DNA of 64,000 bases from positions 200,160,052 through 200,224,051 of the forward strand of contig CP136067.1 of the NCBI GenBank assembly GCA_032622095.1. The letters are read 5' to 3'. Source of the stretch: Siphonodentalium dalli (taxonomy: Eukaryota > Mollusca > Scaphopoda > Gadilida > Siphonodentaliidae). Both the position numbers and the translations under genes were made by a program. This document shows, one piece after another, positions 55,726 to 64,000 of the stretch. The notes under the pieces were generated by a model. It saw nothing but the letters and a program-made list of their open reading frames with translations, searched no databases and was not told where the DNA came from. Every line of letters starts with the position of its first letter. Positions within the stretch are counted from its first letter, which is position 1.

Positions 55726-56160
55726 TTCAAATTGGTGTCAACCTAAGTTGATATTAACAATTCGATGGTAGCTTGGCGTGAGAATGAGGCATGTGAATCG
55801 ACCAGTCAGCAGGTCATCAGAATACATTGAGAGAGTTCGAATTGGTGCCAAGCAAAGTTGATATTTACAAATTGAGTGAATGGTTGCTTGGCGCGAGAAA
55901 GGGGCAAATGAATTATTGATCAGTCAGCAGGTAATCAGAATACACGGAGAAATTTCAAGAATTTACAAATTGAGTGAATGGTTGCTTGGCTTGAGCATGA
56001 GGCAAATTAATCGACCAGTCAGCAGGTAATCAGAATGCCTTAAAAAATGTTAAAATTGGTGTCAGGCAAAGTTAGTATTTACAAAAGCAGGTAATCAGAA
56101 TGTATTAAAAAGCTTCAAATTAGTGTCAAGAAAAGTTAATATTTACTATATATATTATAA
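55726..56160. repeat. Tandem repeat of about 110-130 bp, four to five units
   Basis: Units share ATTGGTGTCAA, AAGTTGATATTTACAA, TGAGTGAATGGTTGCTTGGC, GACCAGTCAGCAGGTAATCAG and AATACATTGAGAG. Starts lie near 55729, 55844, 55960, 56052 and 56110; the last two are shortened. Confidence 0.75.
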
Positions 56161-56715
56161 TCTCAACATCTTACGACAGAAGGAAAATGTACAAAGGGGC
56201 AGTATTTCAGTTATTATCTAATAGTCACACACAGTCAAGGCAATTTAGCACTGAGGCTCGTCAATTTAGCACTGCTGCTCATTGTAAACTATAAAACAGT
56301 CAACAGTCTGATTTCACAAACTATAAGACAGTCAACAGTCTGAATTCACAAAAAGAATGAGCCGTGTCTCGAGAATACCATTCGATAGACAGATAAAGAG
56401 CGCTATTAGGTTAACCAATCCGAATATGGGATTAATAAAGAGCTTTGTTTGTAAGGCAATTTAGCACTGCGGATCAGCGGATCCGGAGATATGAGTTTTG
56501 AAGGTGAAGGTCACGCCGCACGAACAAATGGATGGGCCTATGTTGGTTCCCGGGTGATATTACGTGCCCGTACCAAGTTTCGTCGAAATCGGTCCAGCCG
56601 TTTTAGAGTCCATCGCGGCCACACACACACACACACCCCCACACACACACCCTCACACACACCCTCTCACACACACACACACATACACACACAGATCTTT
56701 CAAAATATATAATAG
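56161..56715 (+). mobile_element. 3' part of a hairpin-headed retroposon with (CA)n tract
   Basis: Contains CCAAGTTTCGTCGAAATCGG, CCGTTTTAGAGTCCATCGCG, an imperfect (CA)n/(CACC)n tract at 56617-56693 and the tail TTCAAAATATATAATAG, abutting the next head. Confidence 0.6.
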
Positions 56716-57448
56716 ACTAGAAGGTGACCCGACTTCCTCCGGGCTTTGACATTGAATTGACCATTTTGAAGGTCAAGGTCAGATGGGGTCACGATTTGAC
56801 CCGTCCAAAACACTGCCCGGACAAAAGTACCCGACAAAAGTACCCATCGAAATCCATCCGGTTTTACCCGATTTGACCTCGAATTGATCATTTTGAAGGT
56901 CAAGGTCAGGTCGGGGTTACGATTTTACCCGTCCAAACCACTCAGTGGACAAAAGTAACGCTATGTATCAAATTTCGTGGAAATCCCATCAAAATTCGCG
57001 ATTTGACCTTGAATTGACCCGATTTCAAGGTCAAGGTCACGTCGCACGGGCAAATTAATAGAATTATGAGACTCCCCTTACCAAAGTATCCCTAGACACT
57101 AATTTTCATCGAAATCCCGTGATATTCGGGCGTTTGACCTTGAAATGACCCGATTTCAAGGTCAATGTCACGTCGCACGGGCAAATTAATAGGCCTATGC
57201 CACTCCCCGGCCGAAAGAACCACACATACAAAGTTTCATCGAAATCCCGTGATATTCGGGCGTTTGACCTTGAAATGACCCGATTTCAAGGTCAATGTCA
57301 CGTCGCACGGAAAAATTAATATGCCTATGCCAGTCCCCGGCCGAAAATACCCCCACATACCAAGTTTCATCGAAATCGGGTCGGCCGTTTTCGAGTTCAT
57401 CGCGATCACACAGACACACACACACAGATCTTCCAAAATATATAATAG
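56716..57448 (+). mobile_element. Hairpin-headed retroposon, unit F
   Basis: The head ACTAGAAGGTGACCCGACTT pairs as CCCG...CGGG (CCCGACTTCCTCCGGG). The body has several tandem copies of a block of about 115 bp built on TTGACCTTGAA...TTCAAGGTCAAGGTCACG with CGGGCAAATTAATAGGCC. It ends with TTTCATCGAAATCGGGTCGG, CCGTTTTCGAG, a CA tract and TTCCAAAATATATAATAG. Confidence 0.65.
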
Positions 57449-58332
57449 ACTAGAAGGTGACCCGACTTCGTCCGGGCATTGACCTTGAATTGTCAATTTT
57501 GAAGGTCAAGGTCAAGTGGGGTCACGATTTGACCAGTCCAAAACACTGCCCGGACAAAAGTACCCGACAAACGTGCCCGTCGAATTCCATTCGGTTTTAC
57601 CCGATTTGACCTCGAATTGATCATTTTGAAGGTCAAGGTCAGCTCGGGGTCACGATTTGACCCGTCCAAACCACTCAGTGGACAAAAGATCCTATGTATC
57701 AAATTTCGTGGAAATCCCATCAAAATTCGCGATTTGACATTGAATTGACCGATTTCAAGGTCACGTCGCACGGGCAAATGAATAGGCTTATGAGACTCCC
57801 CATACGAAAGTATCCATAGACACTAATTTTCATCGAAATCCCGCGATATCCGGGCGTTTGGCCTTGAAATGACCCGATTTCAGGTCAAAGTCACGCCGCA
57901 CGGGCAAATTAACAGGCCTATGCCACTCCCCGGACGAAATTACCCCCACATACCAAGTTTCATCGAAAGCCCGTGATATACGGTCGTTTGACCTTGAAAT
58001 GACCCGATTTCAAGGTCAAGGTCACGTCGCACGGGCAAATTAATAGGCCTATGCCACTCCCCGGCCGAAAGTACCCCCACATACCAAGTTTCATCGAAAT
58101 CCCGTGATATTCGGACAAATTAATATGCCTATGCCAGTCCCCGGCCGAAAATACCCCCACATACCAAGTTTCATCGAAATCGGGTCGGCCGTTTTCGAGT
58201 TCATCGCGATCACACAGACACACACACCCACACACACACACACCCTCACACACACACCCCCCCTCACCCTCACACACACACACACACACACCCACACACA
58301 TAAACTTTCCTCAAATATATATTTTCGTATTT
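57449..58332 (+). mobile_element. Hairpin-headed retroposon, unit G
   Basis: Same layout as unit F; the head is ACTAGAAGGTGACCCGACTT then CGTCCGGGC. Three to four internal copies of the TTGACCTTGAA/TTCAAGGTCA block. A long imperfect (CA)n at 58205-58300 and the tail TCCTCAAATATATATTT. F and G share most of their sequence, so they may be a tandem duplication. Confidence 0.65.
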
Positions 58333-58333
58333 A

Positions 58334-58410
58334 TAGTCGGGTCGTTGTATAGTCGGGGTCGGTGTATAGTCGGTGTCGGGTGTTTAGTCGGGGTCGTGCT
58401 GTAGTAGAAT
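58334..58410. repeat. GTATAGTCGGGGTCGGT minisatellite
   Basis: About four irregular copies of a unit of roughly 20 bp (GTATAGTCGGGGTCGGT and variants). Non-coding. Confidence 0.7.
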
Positions 58411-59744
58411 TATTTGTGATGGAAAATACAGACATGATGTACCAAAAAAAGGTCTTCTTGTGCGCTGCACGACCCCGTGGTATGTGATTACACATTGTGC
58501 ACATTAACTGGGGTTTTGTCTTTGAGAGTTGCTGGACCTTGCAAAATTTCTACACAAAGTCAACAATGCTGTTCGTGCAGGCAACTGAACACATTACAAC
58601 TTGCATTGACAACTATTAGCGCTCCTTCAGAAATTCATCGCAAGATATCAGTTTACTTAAGACTATATGTCGCTGATGTTTAATTTACTCAAGGTGCAAT
58701 GCGGCCGTCTTTATATGATGGTTGTCATACCAAGGGCATGTCCCCCGTGTTGTATCAGGGTGGCACGTGTTTATAGTCTACTTTGGACATGTTCCAGCAT
58801 GGCACAAATATAAGTCTTCTACGAGTGCTAAATGAACATCGTAACATGAATTTAGGCCTCCTCTTATGTCACAATATGACATTGGCTGTTGAAAGTGACA
58901 GTAAACTCCAACTAACTAACTAACCAACGGTATGTCACATGGAATACCACCTATAGTGTCTGAACTTAAGTCAGGTATATGGTAGAAATGTTGTGAGTTT
59001 CGTGTTGTTCTTCCAAGGTAATGTCACTGAGATAATATGAAGTGGATGTTATAGATTAAGTGTGGTTAATATTGTATAGTATACAATTTTATTATCCATC
59101 CCTTAACTACCGCTATTCTGATTGGCAAAAGCCGCCACGTGATAATCCGGGAAAAAGTCATATTGGACTCCCGAATGTCATATGGTATTTCCAAGTGTGT
59201 CCTATAGTCGACCGTAGATCGTCTCTCCACGTTGGGTAACTCAGGTCCAGACACAGTTTTGTAGATACACAATCTTTTATTGTAACTTCAAGAATGCATG
59301 GATATATATTAACCACAACAACTTTCACAAAGCTAGCAGTTTGAGAATTCGCCTGAAGTCTGTCGTGGGGCCAATCAGTCACTTAGAGAATTACAACCGA
59401 AAAGCCACGACCGAAAGCAAACATCGTATTTTATTCCAACTTTCTCCCAAAGTCACATGACTGGTCGCATCCCCGCGATACGATATATTTTCAGGCCAGT
59501 AGGAGTTCTTCCATGTGACATTGATCTGTTTCCAAACATATGATTCGCTATACTTCTGAACCAGTAAAGCAGTGGTCCCACACACTTATTGATCAGTTGG
59601 TAATTGGTTCTATTAACATACTCTACACATACTTTCAGGCAAATATTAACCCCGACATTCCACTATAGCACACACGTCCCTTTTTTCGAGTTTAATTATT
59701 TAAGTAAACTAACAACTCTACCGGTGATCAATCGGTTTCGTTGA
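58411..59744. other. No supported gene
   Basis: Only short frames without motifs. A small palindrome TTGTATAGTATACAA lies at about 59071. Confidence 0.45.
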
Positions 59745-60344
59745 TTAAAGGGGTACTGTACCCAAGATGTTGTTGTTGGTTTCTATAATCTCCGAGTCGG
59801 AGAATAAGGTAACAACGTTTCCATTTTTTGAAAGTCTGTTGAGTACGAAGTATTGTTACGGATGGCAAATTTACCGGAATGCAAAAATACAAATTGTCGT
59901 TGTCGAGTAATTTTTGTACAGTTTTCAACCAAATGAATCAAATAAACATTATATTATATGCTTAGCAGTCCCATATACTCATTTAAGTTAGTGTATGGTC
60001 ACTAGTCAATGGGTGGCTTGGGTTTTCTCCCCGTATAAGCATAATGTTTCAAACGATCGTGTGTGCAATTGTTTTATTAATCCAGTATCCCTCAATTATA
60101 ATTTGATTACGTTTTGTACACGGAAATTCCAATTTGAAGAGACGCCATTTTATGGCTGGAGCCATAAAATCAATTTATATTAAATTATTAACTTTTAAAT
60201 TATTAAATTTTAAGATAGCCTATTAACCTGAGCGTTTACAGAATACATCTTCGACTCAAATTACTTATATTTCTATATAGTATCGATACTAGATCGTTGT
60301 TATCACCGGGAATTTATTAAAAATGGCGTACAGTACCCCTTTAA
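59745..60344. mobile_element. 600-bp TTAA-flanked non-autonomous DNA element
   Basis: The outer ends are TTAAAGGGGTACTGTAC on the left and its exact reverse complement on the right, a perfect 17-bp match including the TTAA duplication. This is the piggyBac-type insertion signature. The interior has no transposase but carries a small ATTTTATGGC..GCCATAAAAT hairpin (about 60149). The end sequence resembles that of the 1366-1843 family (TTAAAGGTACTCAATCC) but the interior does not. Confidence 0.88.
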
Positions 60345-61820
60345 GTTATATGAAAATATAAAAAATCTTCATTCCACTGTTAGGGTTTGCAACCCCTTCC
60401 AGTACTTCTTGACCATATTGAAATATCAAGCCTTTCCAACTGCTCACAAACCTTTAACGAACGTCAATTTATAAATAAATCCCCTAACGGCAAATCTATA
60501 ATTTCTTTATCCTCCCTCGTTTTTCAACGATTTCTTGTACCAATTTTACAATATTCAGCGAAATTCCACAATTTGCATATAAGAATACAATTACCTTTCA
60601 TTACATACACCATTTCAGTACAAGAATACAATTACATGTTATTACATACACAATGTTGAATACACCAATATAATTACTAGTAATACATAACATTTGAAAT
60701 ACAATAGTGCATTATATCATAATACATTCAGTGTTCTATAACTGAGAGTTAAATCAGTAACCTGACTACCACCTTAATTTCCTAAGGATGGGGCCCTTAT
60801 ATCCTCGTTATCGATTTTATGTCTGACCTCTTCATGAGGTCTGCCCTCTAACTGGGTTCGTTTAATACTCGCTAACAACGCCGCCAACGGCGAATCTACT
60901 GGCACAGGCCTTGGCTCAAGTTTCTTTCTCAAACTGGGAAGATTTATTGAGTTATTCGTTAATGGCGGGAGATTAATTTGAGCCTGTGTAGTTAAAGTTG
61001 AACTTATCCTGAGGCGTTATTTCGCTAAAATCCGATTCAGATTCTGGATTCAGATTACAGATTGGTCCGCGTACGACTTGGTTCGGCAAAAAAACAGACC
61101 AGAAATTGGCAGAATCAGTAAACGAACAGACCGTAATCTCAATTTTGTGGTAATCCGATTGGGATTAGGATTCCGATTACGGACTCAAATGTTCGTAATG
61201 TAAACAAACCGAGATTTCGCCACCTCAGAGTTTAAAAACACAATAAAACATAAGAATCCGTCTCTTGTGTACAAATTATTGCAGAATATAAACGATCTAT
61301 ATCAAAGAATTTTAAATGCGGAGACAAATTTGTTTTATTGAATGTAAACTGGGAGAATATTACTGAAAGTAGCCAAATAATAACGCTATTGATAGTAACG
61401 CTGGGGGAGCACTTCGGTTGATGGCGAATCATTGTTGATTGTCACTTTCATATGTCCATTTCATAATTCCATCCTTAAAATACCGCCCGAACCCATGTCG
61501 ATTTCGAATTCGGCGGATACGTCACCATTGACCGAATTCATATGAACCTGCATGGATATGTCTTCTGCTGTGTTCGTTATTATAATGTTTCTTCTTCAAG
61601 AAATAGTAGGATTATATGGTATCGATGGATTATCAGATACACGTATTTACTATCATCTAGTCTTAAAGTTATAGCAATTTCATGTTTAACATGTTTTGTT
61701 TCGTTAAATGCAGTCGTTTTGCACAATAGTCTCTGTATAGACATTGAACCAAACATCAATCTCACAGGTTCGCAGAATTCAATTTGCTCCCCTTGGAAAT
61801 ATCCAATCTGACAAACACTA
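60345..61820. other. No supported gene; possible LTR/UTR of the env-bearing element
   Basis: ATTTCGCTAAAATCCGATTC at about 61021 is an inverted match to sequence just beyond the env stop (about 62745-62775). No other recognised feature is seen. Confidence 0.35.
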
Positions 61821-62401
61821 AGATTGAAAAATTACCATCTTTTACTGGTTGAAAAAAATCAAACAATGAGAACAATGCCAACCTATATATGGTGTCAAAT
61901 TAATGTCCAACTAATGTTGTGTCATGCATGAAATTTCCGACTGCTGGAATGTACCAAAGTTTAGTTTAGATATATTTATTTCAAATATATGTCAAATTTA
62001 GATAACACATGATATATAACACATACATTTGTTTATACATACAAGGAATTGGGGGACAAGTACTGACTCACTTAAGGGTACCCCCTCTCCCATATGTTAT
62101 TACACTGAAAAAATAAATAATTAGTAATGGCAAAGCAACATGACTACCAAAACAAGTTGAACATATATACAGATCACTGGACACCCCCTCTCCCGAGTTA
62201 GTCATAAGTTTGTATATGTATTTATTTAAAATCGGGTTTGTTTGTTGCGTTTTTTGGCTTGTACGTATCATTATTTGAAACAGTTAGTCAAAATAATCCT
62301 GATTTTCCTCACGTATGAATGACTGCACAGCTTAGCAAATTGTACCAAAGTTCGGGGTGGGGGTCGAGACACACAATCAACCCCTGTCGCCACGTCCCTG
62401 T
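61821..62401. mobile_element. Relative of the 13690-14752 hAT-like element
   Basis: Ends with GGGGTGGGGGTCGAGACAC and CCCTGTCGCCACGTCCCTG, the right-end sequence of the hAT-like family, and contains GAAATTTCCGACTG and TACCAAAGTTTAG. The left end and target duplication were not found, so it may be truncated or rearranged. Confidence 0.5.
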
Positions 62402-62780
62402 TCAACTGACAAGTTTCGTGTGTTCTTCACAACATCTTCGGAATTTGATTCAGGAGGCCTTGAGCTGTCATGTTTAGATATGCTTGCCAGCATCAATAAA
62501 CACACTTTAACTTGAAAAAAAGATGCGATTAAGTCGGATTGGCAGCAAATTATGTGCCGTGTATATACACATAGAAGAAAAGCATGACTTTCACAACAAA
62601 CATGCACTTTATAAATATAAGATACAAATGATACTTGTGTCAAATACATGAGCGATGTTTGACGCTGTGAGAGAGTTTCGGAGACCACGTGGATTTCAAA
62701 ATCTGACCTAGAATCGGGAATTAGCCCCGCCCCCGTAATCGGCTTCGGATTCTCAATCCGGATTTTAGCGAAATTACGAC

Positions 62781-64000
62781 TCAGGCTGTCAACGGCAACT
62801 CGGGTGGAGCTATTATGTCGCCTCCCAGTTCCAATGGTCCTTCCAAAGAAGGATATATTTGACTAAAAGGTTGCATTGGTTGTATCATTAACCCCGACCC
62901 TTCAAATATAGGGCGATGTCGTCTAGGTGGTTTTCCAGGGTTGTCATTCTTCATTTGGTATTCTATTCCTGTCCCTGCAGCATATCTACGTACGCAGTAG
63001 GTGAAGCTGGCGCCGATGTTGTCTCCTGGACGTGTTCTGTCACCCTGTCATTTTTAAACACCACTAAACTAGCTTTTCCCTTATTCGATTCAGTCCGTGT
63101 TTTGTTTAACATACCATTTAGCACTCTTTTACAGAGACGAAATAGCGCCCTTCGAAAACAACATACCAATAATATTATGACAATTAATATTACACTTATT
63201 GACACTGGGTATGCATTATTTCGGAACCACACTCGTGGCTGAAAAAAACCCGGCACCATGTGATACAGAACGCAATTCTTCTACTAAGGCATTCATGGGT
63301 ATCTCTTTAATTTCTTTCAACTTCCCCGGTATGGTTATGTTTTGTAAATTAGAAATTCCTTCCAACACGGGTTTCCATATTTTCAACTGTACTTCGTGAT
63401 ATTTCGGTAACAATTCATTTTCTACGGCACTTATTAAATTATCCGTGATATTCTCGTTTGAAAAGGCAATTAATTTCAAATGTGCCGCTGTCGCCACACA
63501 TTTAGTTGGTAATATGAGAAAATCGATTGGTGGACGTATTATTTTTGTGGACTATTCCGCGCCCGAATGTCCACATGACATGGCAAAATGAAATTGATCT
63601 TGTGTCGCTACTGCAAACAGATTTCCCGTGAGTCGGTGTGCATAAGGTAACATCATATTGGGTTGAACGACAGTCGTACACGTACGCGAAATTTGCTCGT
63701 CTGTTCCCAAGAATAATGCTACCTCGCAAATTCGGTTAGGATCTGCTCGATAAATTATTTCATTCAAATCACAAAAAGGCATTTGATCCATCAAACAGAT
63801 TGCGGTATCCTCTACAAATGTATATTTCGTTTGTCCCACGTCCATAGCCAAATAATTAGCACTCAGTCGGTAATTAGCTATCATTGTGTCAAATTTATGC
63901 GGTAATTGTTTATTTGGATAGCCTGTTAATGGATATGGTAAACTGTGCATGCGGTGAATGGTATATTGTTCTCGGACATCTAATAATGGCACTTGAACGA
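62781..64000 (-). pseudogene. Envelope-like glycoprotein remnant, continues beyond the window edge
   Basis: The minus-strand frame is open at the window edge and runs to 63552 (with Cys-containing blocks CLMDQMPFC and NRICEVALF). It hits an in-frame TAG at 63549 and continues in the same frame to 63216. A frame change in a T7 run near 63253 leads to a hydrophobic segment of about 20 residues (SVILIVIILLV, about 63190-63155) and a basic, Cys-containing tail. After another frame change near 62965 a proline-rich tail ends at 62781. The layout of ectodomain, one membrane anchor and a short cytoplasmic tail is that of an LTR-element envelope or fusion protein, but I recognise no named family. No pol of this element lies in the window. 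Confidence 0.6.

Noticed and set aside
57960..58301. Cys/Val-rich minus-strand frame that looks like a small secreted protein
   Set aside because: The Cys-Val pattern is the translation of the (CA)n tract.
1..64000. tRNA, rRNA and spliceosomal RNA genes
   Set aside because: Scanned by eye for tRNA B-box-like GGTTCGANTCC and paired arms, and for rRNA blocks. Nothing convincing; the GGTTCCCGGCGCC part of the LTR-like repeat lacks the rest of a tRNA.

Overview
This window looks like repeat-dense nuclear DNA of an invertebrate animal. There are no operons or bacterial ribosome-binding signals. Almost every coding region is a eukaryotic transposable element: Ty3/gypsy (Metaviridae-type), LINEs with apurinic endonuclease and reverse transcriptase, a DIRS-like gag/RT/tyrosine-recombinase set, an envelope-like gene, hAT-type and TTAA-flanked non-autonomous DNA elements, and tRNA-free retroposon tails. 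The mix suggests a marine lophotrochozoan such as a mollusc, but the sequence alone cannot name the species. I found no convincing intact single-copy host gene. The one host-type enzyme, a TatD nuclease at 49.2-49.9 kb, is broken and embedded in retrotransposon DNA.

Layout. 0-5.5 kb: foldback elements, including a tandem pair of hairpins, a TTAA-flanked foldback and a 2.7-kb inverted repeat ending in a long (TA)n tract. 5.5-12.2 kb: a plus-strand endonuclease scrap, then a decayed, near full-length minus-strand LINE (ORF1 with coiled coil and SGNH-hydrolase domain; ORF2 with endonuclease, RT and Cys/His tail). 12.2-19 kb: G-run-rich repeats, an hAT-like element with an exact 8-bp target duplication, a LINE RT scrap and a tyrosine recombinase pseudogene. 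19-28 kb: palindromic satellites and foldbacks. 28.3-30.2 kb: DIRS-like RT/RNase H and gag remnants. 31.5-37.5 kb: a TIR repeat, tandemly linked retroposons and minisatellites.

37.6-54.9 kb is the most interesting part. Three near-identical 3,477-bp head-to-tail units each carry the second half of a Ty3/gypsy pol (RT palm, RNase H, integrase), a PHD finger in a shifted frame, a small acidic ORF and a spacer. A fourth spacer runs into the 3' end of an antisense TatD gene. Just beyond lies LTR-like DNA and then the complementary front half of the same element type (gag with an HhH-like N-terminus, zinc knuckle, protease, RT fingers). I read this as a gypsy lineage that carries a C-terminal PHD finger and an antisense TatD gene, broken apart and partly amplified as a tandem array. 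All pol units share the same frameshifts, so the array is dead as a retrotransposon.

55-64 kb: a long hairpin, tandem repeats, more hairpin-headed retroposons rich in TCAAGGTCA sites, a 600-bp TTAA element with perfect 17-bp ends, and a broken envelope-like gene running off the right edge. Coordinates of repeat boundaries are estimates made by eye unless an exact target duplication is quoted.
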